From NCBI GenBank assembly GCA_029339195.1, contig JAPTJF010000587.1:1-32703 (forward strand): a DNA stretch of 32,703 nucleotides, read 5' to 3'. The DNA comes from Micractinium sp. NFX-FRZ (Eukaryota > Chlorophyta > Trebouxiophyceae > Chlorellales > Chlorellaceae). Below are positions 13,657-21,438 of this stretch, one piece after another; positions within the stretch are counted from its first letter, which is position 1, and each line of letters begins with the position of its first letter. The notes beneath the pieces are model-generated. The model ran no database searches, was not told where the DNA came from, and saw nothing but the letters and a program-made list of their open reading frames with translations. The position numbers and the translations under genes are program-made.

Positions 13657-14235
13657 CCCCCCGCTCCACGCTGCAGGGCCTGTGCATTGAGCCACCCTGT
13701 GAGGCATGGCCCAGGAAGCCACCAGCAGCCAGCGCAGCCTGGGCAGCCATGCTTCCAGAGAGCGGCAGCACAAACCTACCCGCGGAGCACCTCCTGGGCC
13801 CCAGGCTTCAGCTTGTCTAGATGCGTGCGCCAGTGCTCTGGAGCCAGGTCTTCCACCTGTCAGAGGGGCGGGAACAAATGTGGCTAGAGCTGCCATGAGT
13901 GAACTTACGCAGGCAGGGCGAAGAAGGTGCCCGGCAGCAGGCGGCGGCAGCAGGCGGCACTGGCGGCAGCGCACCCTCGGAAGCTGCTCCAGGCTCCGTG
14001 TCGGCTGCATGCCCTCCTCATCGCTCGAGCTCCCTCCGCCAGCCTCTCCAGGCTGCACTGCTGGGGCAGCAGCGCGCCCGGCTCGCAGAATTGAAAGCCT
14101 ACGCTGTGTCACTGTCGCTGTGCGCGCTCGTGTGCCTGCCAAATGCACAGCGTGCCTTGCCGGCGCATTCAAACGGCGGGATTGCGAGCAGGCTGGCGCG
14201 CTGCCGAGGCGAGTGTTCCACTGCCCCGACCGCAT
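780..14235 (-). CDS. SecA-type preprotein translocase ATPase, probably plastid SECA2 (30 exons, 2006 aa)
   Basis: ATP-driven motor that pushes preproteins through a SecY/SecE channel; SECA2 works at the plastid inner envelope in plants. Exons in transcription order: 14235-13909, 13856-13780, 13474-13123, 12939-12837, 12353-12296, 12065-11956, 11643-11585, 11346-11289, 10974-10883, 10633-10450, 10219-9939, 9657-9574, 9377-9309, 9107-9000, 8695-8573, 8433-8294, 8056-7954, 7724-7610, 7326-6885, 6690-6399, 6177-6089, 5745-5645, 5379-5243, 4819-4750, 4440-4374, 4224-4164, 3934-3799, 3566-2920, 2671-2563, 2206-780. All phases match and the sum is 2007 codons. Visible motifs: GTGEGKT (267-273), DEVDSILI (374-381), GMTGTA (652-657), [10 protein letters not shown] (781-790), LRGRSGRQGDPG (1083-1094), then helical wing and scaffold segments to about 1540. 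Residues 1-109 look like a basic, Ala-rich transit peptide. Odd points: a Ser13 tract (186-198), a Gln-rich insertion (about 791-1063), a C-terminal extension of about 460 residues, and no C-terminal zinc motif. SECA2 rather than SECA1 is inferred from divergence around motif VI. The start is the first in-frame ATG. Confidence 0.9.
9893..9924. repeat. (GCCA)8 microsatellite in a SECA2 intron
   Basis: Eight perfect GCCA units lie in the intron between the exons at 10219-9939 and 9657-9574, just beyond the 5' splice site. They do not affect the reading frame. Confidence 0.9.
13285..13324 (-). repeat. (AGC)13 triplet repeat coding for poly-serine in SECA2
   Basis: The plus strand shows a run of gct units. 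On the coding strand it reads as about 13 AGC serine codons flanked by glycine codons (residues 186-198 of SecA2). It sits in an insertion ahead of the conserved N-terminal nucleotide-binding fold, so length changes in threes would be tolerated. Confidence 0.9.
13621..13657. repeat. (CCTG)9 microsatellite in SECA2 intron 2
   Basis: Nine CCTG units fill part of the intron between the exons at 13856-13780 and 13474-13123. The repeat is non-coding in the model. Confidence 0.9.
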
Positions 14236-14448
14236 ATCGCCTGGCCGCTGGCTCGCTATGATCACGGTTTAATCAAACCAGAGTGCCGAATGCAATGAAG
14301 TGACGCGCCATGCAAGAGAGAGCAGTAGCCCATGCATGGCGGGAGGAAGGCGGGCAGTCTGTTGCGCACAGCGGCGTCTTTGTGCACACAATGGGTATCT
14401 GCGCTAGCTAGAGGCCTACCGCCAGCGCTGGCAGCCTTCCGCGGTGGC
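14236..14448. promoter_or_regulatory. shared intergenic region between divergent SECA2 and metallophosphoesterase genes
   Basis: Only 213 bp separate the SecA2 start codon from the chosen start of the metallophosphoesterase, so both promoters and 5' untranslated regions must lie here or inside the first exons. I see no convincing TATA box. The downstream half has several ATG triplets on the plus strand (near 14290, 14295, 14310, 14332 and 14336). These would be upstream start codons, or the one at 14332 the true start, if transcription begins early. Confidence 0.6.
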
Positions 14449-15991
14449 ATGTGGTCATTCCGCTTGGGCGCTAGCCGCTCCCCGCTGCTGCAGTGCTCCA
14501 GGCCTCACACAATTTCTCTGCGAGCAACCACATTGAGGTAAGCACAGCAATGTCCAAATTGCAGTGAGAGGTCAGGTGCCGTGCTCTCTCCCCCTTCTGT
14601 TGCCCTTGACGCTCACAGCCAGCGCCGCTGCTGCTGCAGTCACAGGCTCTACGCGCTTCCGGTTACCGAAATTCAGCTGCATCCCAAGCCGCCGCTCCAG
14701 GCAGCAGACGCCGGCGTGTCACAGCTCAAGCCGCCGCCAGTGCGGCGAGTGCCGCCGCCAGCCCATCCCAGCACAGCCAAGAAGCAGCAGCAGCTGCGAA
14801 TGGCGGCTGCGCGGCAGGCAGCTGCGTCTGCAGCAGCACAGCAGCATTCCAGACGAATCAAGCTGGCAGTAGTGGGCGACGTGCACAGTCAGTGGGACGC
14901 CGACAGGTGCGCAGCAGGGACGGCTCATGGGCTGCTGCGCCCCTCGCTGCGCCATCTCGCTCCTCCTGCCGCCCCACCATCCTTCCCTGTCCCACTGCTA
15001 TGTTGGAAGCTTTGCTGATCATACTGCCTCACCCATCCGCGACACACCACCATGCCACTTGTCTTGCCCTTGCAGCGAGGCGGCGCTGTGCTCGCTGGGC
15101 GCTGATGTGGCGGTGTTTGTGGGCGACTTTGGGGAGGAGAACGTGCAGGTGGGGGTGCATTACACTGCTCTGCTCCACATGCATCGCTGCCGTGTGTGCA
15201 CTCAGTGGCTTTGATGCGAGAGCTAGATGCGCTGCGAAGGCAACGCTGGCTGGGTGCAGCGCTGCCCTGCCCTGCCATGCCTTCATCTGCCCCACTCTGT
15301 GCGCCACATCACAGCAATGCCCTCTGCCCGCCTGCCACCGCCCTCTGCACGCTCCTCTGTGCAGCTCATCCAGCGCATCGCCGACATACCGCATCCCAAG
15401 GGGGTCATTCTTGGGAACCACGATGCATGGTGAGCATGCCTGCCTGCTGTGGCATTGGGTGCTGCTGCTGCCCTGGGCATGATGGAGTGCAGCCAACCAG
15501 GATGTTAGCTGCTGGCACGTGCAGTCACACATGCACAGTGCCCTGCTGATGCCAGTTGCTTTCCAAAAAGCGGTTGCTGCAGAGCACGGGTTCGCAGCTG
15601 GCCATGCAGCAGGGCACCCTCATGGGCCCATATCTTGATTCTGCCCTCTCTGCCCGCTGCAGGTTCAGCTTGACGCGCAACGGGCGGCAGCGCTATGCCC
15701 GCGCCATGATGGCCAGCAGCAGCCTGGCCATGCGGCAGCAGCAGGGGTTCAGCGAGGGTGAGTAAGCTGGGAAGGCAGCGGCAGTTGGCGGGGCGGCGAA
15801 GGGGAGCGCTGCAGCAGAGGATGGGGCTCTGGCATGCCCTGTGGGTTAGGCAAGCACGTACTGTAGCCTGAGGAATCAGCAGCAGGACGCGCTTTGCCAG
15901 CTGCTGTTAATCCCGCTAGCTGTGCAGTTGATGGCCAGTTGGTGGCCCCATAACGCTGCACTGCCTGCCGCCCACGGTGCCCCCTGTCCCT

Positions 15992-16027
<36 letters not shown>

Positions 16028-18231
16028 CCTGTGCAGGTGGCAGCACGCCTGCAATCGCCGCCCAGCTGGAGGTGCTGGGAGGCGACCACTTGGGGTATGC
16101 CTCCAAGACCTTCCCCCACCTGGGCCTCACCCTGCTGGGAGGGCGCCCCTTCAGCAAGGGGGGCAAGCAGTGGAGCGATGTGGCAGGTGCGTCTGGGTGT
16201 GGGCTGGTGACGGTTCTTGTGGGCCGGGCCTTGCTGCCGCAATTCAACGTGAATCGCCCCCCCCTGCCTCAACAACGGCAATCTACCTGTCTGTATCATC
16301 CGCACGCACCCACCCACGCCCAATCCTCTCTGCCGCACCCACCCTCCCTCCAGACTTCTACTCTGAGCACTATGGCGTGGGCGGACACCAGGACAGCGCG
16401 CTGCGCATGCTGGATGTCGCGCTGGCGGCACCAGAGGAGGACTTGAAGGTGAGGGGACAGCTGGCAGGGCAGCGCTTGTGCTGGGCTGCTAGACAAGGAG
16501 GAGCAGCCTGTAAAGGAGGCGGTGCTGGCAACGCCTGCCCGCACCGTCGGGCACCTGCCACGTGCCTTGCTTGCTGCCCTCTTGCAGCCTCCTGCCAGGC
16601 CCACCCCTGTGCCCGCACCCCTACATCTGGCCACCAAACTCACCCTGCGGTTGCCTCTGCAGGTGATGGTGGCACACAACGGGCCGGCGGGGCTGGGGGG
16701 GCGCCGGCACAACATCTGCGGCGTGGACTGGACGGAGCCGGAGGCGGATTTCGGGGACCCAGACCTGCAGGTGCGGGGCTCCGGGGTGGGGGTGGCGAGG
16801 TAGAGGGCCAGGCTGTGATGGCAGGAGCCGACAGAGGTGTGGTTGGGGCTGGGCTGGTCTGGTGGTTGGGGCTGGGCTGGTCTGCCTGGGTGCACTGGTT
16901 TGTGGGCCTCCCAACGTCTTCCCCTGCCGCCGGGAGGCGTGCAGGACCTGGCCTCTTTGCATGCCGGCGAATTCATATCCCCGCTTTCCTACTGTTCCCT
17001 ATGCCATCATCCTGTGCGTCCCCCACCTGCCTCCAACCTCTCCTCTGACACCCGCAGGAAGCGCTGGACATGATGGCCGCCCAGGGCCTGCGCATCCCAC
17101 TGGTGCTCTTTGGCCACATGCACAGCACATTGACAGGCAAGGGAAACAGCACGGGCAAAGTCAAGGCAAAGTCAAGGCAAAGTCAAGGGAAAGTCAAGGG
17201 AAATGATATGGGCAAAGGGAAAGCAAGGGAGCTCAAGGGTGGGTGGGCGGGTGGGTGAGCACAGGAGGGAAGCCCCCAGAGGGCGGTCTGTCTGGCGCTT
17301 TTGGTGCAGCCACTAAATTGCCGTTGGGCTGATGGGAGGAATGTAGCAGGGAAAGGGTTGCGCGTGCAACAGCCCGCCTGCGGATGCTGCACCCAGCCTG
17401 GCGCACGGCCCTTGCTTGGTCATGCTGCTCCCTCGTGAGACAGCCACCTGTGCCCCATTTGCTCACCCACCCAACCCACCGCTCAACCAGCCATGACTCA
17501 GCATCCCTCTGGGCACACACACACACACACAACTGCTCCCCCTTGGCCGCCCCCCACTCCCTGCAGGCAGCGGCAGCCGCAACATGGCTGAGGTGGACCC
17601 AGCCACAGGTACCGTGTACCTCAATGCAGCCACAGTACCGCGCATACGCAGCCTGCCGCTGCCCACCCAGGCAGACGGCAGCAGCAACGGCAACGGCAAT
17701 GGAAGCGGCAGCAGCAGTAGCGGCAGCAGCGGCGCCAAGGGCAGCCAAGGCGGGGATGGGGAGAGATTGAAGGGCCACCACTTTTTGGTGGTGGAGCTGC
17801 AGCACGGGGTGGTGGCGGCCGCGCGCGACGTCTGGGTGGGAGTGCAGCACACAGACAGCAGCGCAGCAGCAGCAGCGGCACCGTGCAGCAGTGGCAGCAA
17901 CGGCAGCGGCTCTCCCGATGGGGCCGGCAGCAGCAGGCGTTGCATTGTGCTGCGGGAGCAAGAGCTCGTCAAAACGTCGCTAGCAACCGCGGCAGCAGCA
18001 GCAGGTTGCAATGGCGGGGCGGCAGCAGCAGTGGCGGCGGCGGCGAGTAGAGGGGATGCAGCAGGCGCGGCGGCAGAAGGTGGGAACAGCAGTGGCAGCG
18101 GTGGCAGCGGCGCATACGTGTGCTCCATCTACCGGGCACACACCAAGGAGTGGGAGCCCTTTGTGCTGCAGCTGTCATCAGTGACAGCAGCGGAGGCAGC
18201 AGCGGAAGCGCAGCTCGCAGAGTGCTGCTGA
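14449..18231 (+). CDS. calcineurin-like metallophosphoesterase, TIGR04168 family (10 exons, 561 aa)
   Basis: Predicted metal-dependent phosphoesterase of a family shared by cyanobacteria and plastid-bearing eukaryotes; its substrate is not known to me. Exons: 14449-14537, 14640-14906, 15076-15148, 15365-15429, 15663-15757, 16037-16186, 16354-16448, 16663-16770, 17058-17136, 17567-18231; phases agree and the sum is 562 codons. The two-metal site is complete: GDVHSQWD (109-116), GDFG (135-138), GNHDAW (160-165), AHNGP (282-286) and GHMH (333-336), followed by the family's GTVYLNAATVPR strand. The N-terminus resembles a plastid transit peptide (MWSFRLGASRSPLLQCSRPH). An in-frame ATG at 14332 would add 39 residues. 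The last exon carries Ser/Gly/Ala-rich inserts (about 17680-17735, 17855-17935 and 17980-18110) absent from compact homologues. Intron 9 (17137-17566) begins with GC. The gene is divergent from SECA2 and convergent with the phytocyanin. Confidence 0.93.
15995..16026 (+). repeat. poly-C tract (32 C) before a 3' splice site
   Basis: A 32-base C run ends 10 bases before the acceptor of exon 6 of the metallophosphoesterase and serves as an extreme pyrimidine tract. Its exact length may be unreliable because homopolymers this long are often misread. Confidence 0.85.
17154..17202 (+). repeat. 11-bp minisatellite (aaagtcaaggc) in a GC-AG intron
   Basis: Four or more units of an 11-bp motif, aaagtcaaggc or aaagtcaaggg, follow each other a few bases after the GC donor of intron 9 of the metallophosphoesterase. 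Partial units continue to about 17230. Confidence 0.8.
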
Positions 18232-18292
18232 CCCTTGCTGCTGCGTTCTGTGCAAGCTTTGTTGGTTCACCCACACACATCACTTATTTGGC

Positions 18293-18297
18293 TGTAA
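18293..18297 (+). terminator. polyadenylation signal (TGTAA) of the metallophosphoesterase
   Basis: TGTAA in the context ggctgtaacc lies 62 nt after the stop codon at 18229-18231, a typical chlorophyte distance. Cleavage is expected some 10-20 nt further on, which would overlap the signal of the facing gene. Confidence 0.6.
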
Positions 18298-18317
18298 CCA
18301 TTGCGCAGCCAAGGGAT

Positions 18318-18322
18318 TTACA
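18318..18322 (-). terminator. polyadenylation signal (TGTAA) of the phytocyanin gene
   Basis: The plus strand reads ttaca, so the minus strand has TGTAA about 262 nt downstream of the phytocyanin stop codon. It is the nearest such motif on that strand. Cleavage would fall close to, or past, the TGTAA of the facing gene. Confidence 0.5.
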
Positions 18323-18583
18323 GGAAGGGGGCCCAAAACACAGGGCGCTCGATCAAGGAGCCGCAGGCTCAAGTGGGAGCGGCATATCAGACAGGCTGGA
18401 CAAGTCTGAGTAGCAACAGAGGGAGCAGGGCATCGTCGAATATCTTCAGGCAATGGGGACGTATATTAGCCCGGGTCAGGGTCAGGTGCCTGCTGTGCTA
18501 GCAGGGCTGCTTGGTACGTGCCTTGACTGTACAGCACCCAGCACAGTACCTTGCATGCGTGTGGGTGGCCCAGTGCGCCCCGC

Positions 18584-19205
18584 TCAGGCGGTGACAGTCA
18601 CCTTGACGAGCATCCCCGCGGGGCAGTGGCCTGGCACGGGGCAGGCATAGCTGCAAGTGGGCAGGGGTGGAAGGATGGGGAAGGGCTGAGAAGCCGGTCC
18701 GGCTCGAGTGGCTACAAAGTTGGTTGCTGCCCACTTTGGTTATGCACTGCCCGCTCCCCACATCACCTGCCAGCCTGCACTGGCGGCACTCACAAGCGCG
18801 TGCCGGCGCGGTCGAGCTTCACAGTGAAGCGGCCATTCTCGGTAGGGGCGGCGATCTGCTTGAGGGGCGGCGAGTCGACAAACTCCTGCAGGCGGGAGGC
18901 GAAGGCAGGAGGGCCTTTCAATGCCAGCTGCCATTTTCGAGGTAGGGACGACTCCAGCACAGCGCAGCTCCCATCTTTGGCAACCCCCGCACTGCCGGGC
19001 CGTGTAGAGGGAAGGTTCCCACCTGAGGGCAGGAGTCACTGGGGATGCTGAAGAGGCCGTGGGTACCTTGAGACACAAAGACGATGGTGTCGCCCACCTG
19101 CAGGGGGTAGGGGCGGGGGGGGGGGGGGGGGGGGGTCGGCACCGTGGCTGGGGCGCTGCCACCGCCAGAGCCATACTCGTAGCCGNNNNNNNNNNGGGGG
19201 GGCGG

Positions 19206-19261
<56 letters not shown>

Positions 19262-19991
19262 GGATGGAACAGGCGCAGGCTAAGGTGGCAGAGACGGGCA
19301 GTGGAGCCGGGCAGGCGGATTCGCTCAGAGGCGGGCTGGACGCAGGCCCTCAGTCTCAGCAGCCGTGCCGCTGCCGTCTCCACCTGGCCCACCTGCGTCT
19401 TCCCCTGCCTGGGCCCATTCCCAAGCCCCCTCCCACCCGAGCAGTGCTCCCCACACACGTTGAGCACAACTGGTGAAGGCAGGGCATCTGGTTTTGCACG
19501 CACAGGCTCTGACCTGCCATCCTGCCCGCCTCGTAACCTGGCCTGCCCTTCCCCCAAGCGCCCCACCCACCCGGGCGAACTGCTCCCCAAATGCCTGCAC
19601 CGCCCCGCCCGGGATGGTCCAGGGGTCGATGGTGATGGTGCGCCCTGTGGCCGCCGACGGGGGGCCGCCAGCGAAGGAGGAAGGCGGAAAGGCCGGGAAG
19701 GGCGGAGTGGGAAGGGGCGTGGGGGTCGGCACCGTGGCTGGGGCGCTGCCACCGCCAGAGCCATACTCGTAGCCGCCTGGGCAGGAGGCCAGGAGGGGGA
19801 TAAGCAGGTAAGACGGACGTGAGGTGAGCAAGCAGGGCGCATCACTTGCGTGCCAGCAGCTGCATGCAGCTACCTGCTGGGAGGACCACGCCGGCGGTGG
19901 CCCTCCCTGGCCCCTCCCTGCACGCACCCTGGGCAAAGGCACAGGCCGCCAGGCCCAGCAGCAGCGCTGCAACGGTAGCACGGTGCAGCAT
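18584..19991 (-). CDS. secreted phytocyanin-like blue copper protein (5 exons, 167 aa)
   Basis: Predicted type-1 copper electron carrier entering the secretory route. Exons in transcription order: 19991-19928, 19776-19571, 19097-19023, 18885-18794, 18650-18584; phases agree and the sum is 168 codons. Residues 1-20 are a clear signal peptide with likely cleavage at AFA/QG, followed by a Gly/Ser/Pro/Thr-rich linker to about residue 65. The cupredoxin domain runs from there to the end: VGDTIVF (91-97), GTHG with His103, and YACPVPGHCPAGM with Cys149, His154 and Met159. These give the four copper ligands His, Cys, His, Met. Cys113 and Cys155 stand where phytocyanins have a disulfide. The Met ligand resembles uclacyanins and plantacyanins rather than stellacyanins. 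No GPI tail or membrane segment follows the domain. Intron 2 (19098-19570) contains a sequence gap and a duplicate piece of exon 2. Plastocyanin itself is unlikely because of the secretory leader and the paired cysteines. Confidence 0.9.
19131..19185. repeat. exact 55-bp copy of part of phytocyanin exon 2, next to an assembly gap
   Basis: These 55 bases are identical to 19721-19775. The original lies in exon 2 of the phytocyanin gene; the copy lies inside intron 2, joined to a G run on one side and to ten Ns on the other. The identity begins in a G run, as expected of a false join at a homopolymer. A genuine partial exon duplication cannot be excluded from sequence alone. Confidence 0.9.
19186..19195. 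other. assembly gap (10 N)
   Basis: Ten undetermined bases lie in phytocyanin intron 2. The true length of missing sequence is unknown, so distances across this point should not be trusted. Confidence 0.98.
19196..19258. repeat. poly-G tract (about 60 G) beside the gap
   Basis: The run is almost pure G, with two C interruptions near its start. A second run of 21 G lies at 19115-19135. On the coding strand they are C runs in intron 2, close to its 3' splice site, like the C run found before an acceptor in the metallophosphoesterase. They probably caused the gap. Confidence 0.9.
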
Positions 19992-21438
19992 TGTGAACAC
20001 TTCGACAGTCGGGTCCGAGGCTGGGCACAACACCCTTGGGCGGGACAAGAAGGTGTCTCCACAGCTCCCTTTGGACTCCTTTGGCACGAGGGCAACAAGG
20101 ACAAAGCTGAGGGAGCAAGGCACAGCCTCTTGTGTGGGGAGCAGAGCAAGAGCAGCAGAGAGCATGCGCCAGCGTACGCTGGGCGCTGACTGGGCGCTGC
20201 ACCTCCAGCTGACAAGGTGCATCGGACCATGTTGTCTCTTCAGCATTCGTGTGCTGGGAACTGTGCAAGTGCTTCATGAGTATATGTTGTGCGTGTGTGC
20301 TTACAGGGTACACTGTACACGTGCTGGTGCACAGACTTTGATCGGTTCACAAGTGAGGCATCGGGGGTAGGCGGACAGGTAAGGGAACAGAGGAAACAAT
20401 GCTTGGCAGTGCTGTGGGCTGTAGAACGTGAGGCTGCTGCACAGGAACGGGAGCAGGGCAAGTGCGAGGCTGTCGGATGTGGCCGCCGCACGAAGTGTCA
20501 GGCTTCTGCTGCGGCTACCGGCTGCTACATCGGGGCACATTGGCGCAGGAGGGCGCGCGGCAGTGCTGGGTGGCTCTATTGGCCTGCAGGCAAGGGGAGT
20601 GGGGAGGGACAGGGGGCACAAGACAGGTCAGCAGCTGCTGCCAGTATGTGCTGGTGTGCGGCACATGGGGACAAAAGATGGCAGGAAGGTGCGCTCCCAG
20701 GGGCCTCATAGATCTTGGTGGAAAGAGTTTCGTCATAGCCTTGACTCAAGAGTAGCAAATACAAGAAATGAAATCACCGGCCGGGGGAGGCAGTGCACGG
20801 CACAGAGTGCGTGCACGCGGGCAGGAGGTTGGTGCATGTGCAAGCAGAGGCAGGTGCACTGATGTGGGCAGGCAGGCGGGCAGGCAGCGGGCTGGGAGGG
20901 TGCCTCAGAGAGAAGATTAGATTAAGATCAGCGAGATGCGGTCCGCTAACGCGGCCGCCCTCTCATTTGACACGCATGAATAGAGAAAGAATCTCATCAT
21001 TGGCAGGCTCCCAGCGGGCAGGCAGGCGTGCAGAGGGTGGGAGTGCATGCAATGTGGCGATGCAAGAGCAGCAGACAGGGCAGCCGCCCGCAGTGGGGGC
21101 GGATGAGGTGGGGGGAGCGCTCAGTATATTCAGGTAAGGGTATCAGCATGGATTGCTAAGTAGCAGAACTGGTTGAATAGGAAGGGGTATCCTCATCGCG
21201 CTTCAAGGGTGCAGGTGCGGGCGCGGCAGCAGTGTGCAGCGTGCAGGCGGCATGCAGGGCGCGTGCATACGGGCAGCTACATGCAGCAGCACGCACCTGA
21301 GGAAAGGGTGTTTGGTGCCAGGGTGGGAGGCGTGGATTGGTTCTGGGGCGCGTGCCGCTGCGTGGAAGGGGTGGGTGGGGTGGCCGAGGGCAGCGGCAGC
21401 GGCGCCACGGGGGTGGGGTGCGGTGGGGAGGCGGGCGC
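19992..21438. other. 1.45-kb stretch without a supported gene
   Basis: This lies between the phytocyanin start codon and the pICln stop codon, both on the minus strand. It should hold the phytocyanin promoter and the pICln 3' untranslated region. I see no conserved protein motif in any frame, no convincing exon chain and no TGTAA on the minus strand near the pICln stop. It contains short GGCA/GGCG tracts (for example near 20870-20890) and a short segment with U6-like words (20907-20990). Confidence 0.6.

Larger units (their letters stand above)
18232..18583. other. convergent 3' untranslated regions of the metallophosphoesterase and phytocyanin genes
   Basis: No gene is supported between the two facing stop codons (352 bp). 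The interval holds one TGTAA on each strand, 25 bp apart. The stretch closer to the phytocyanin stop is about 260 nt of probable 3' untranslated region on the minus strand. Confidence 0.6.

Noticed and set aside
13621..13657. Regular short repeats (CCTG, GCCA, AAGC tracts) as a CRISPR-like array
   Set aside because: Units of four bases without spacers, all in introns of eukaryotic genes; ordinary microsatellites.
12430..13887. A 485-codon open frame on the plus strand with poly-Ala and GC-rich low complexity
   Set aside because: It is antisense to four frame-consistent SecA2 exons with clear motifs (Walker A, N-terminal fold). High GC content leaves such shadow frames open, and it has no recognisable domain.
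14263..14265. SecA2 start at 14265
   Set aside because: The codon is GTG on the minus strand. The first in-frame ATG is at 14235.
14538..14563. A 26-nt intron using the first acceptor after exon 1 of the metallophosphoesterase
   Set aside because: It is also in frame, but far too short for a normal spliceosomal intron. The acceptor at 14639 gives 102 nt, typical of this window.
14581..15018. Start of the metallophosphoesterase at 14581
   Set aside because: That codon is GTG, not a normal nuclear start. An upstream exon (14449-14537) with ATG, a gtaagc donor and matching phase gives a leader peptide instead.
19036..19845. Minus-strand frame running through the G/C homopolymers and the Ns
   Set aside because: It depends on homopolymer translation and on the gap. 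The real phytocyanin exons in this region are in other frames and are joined by splice sites.
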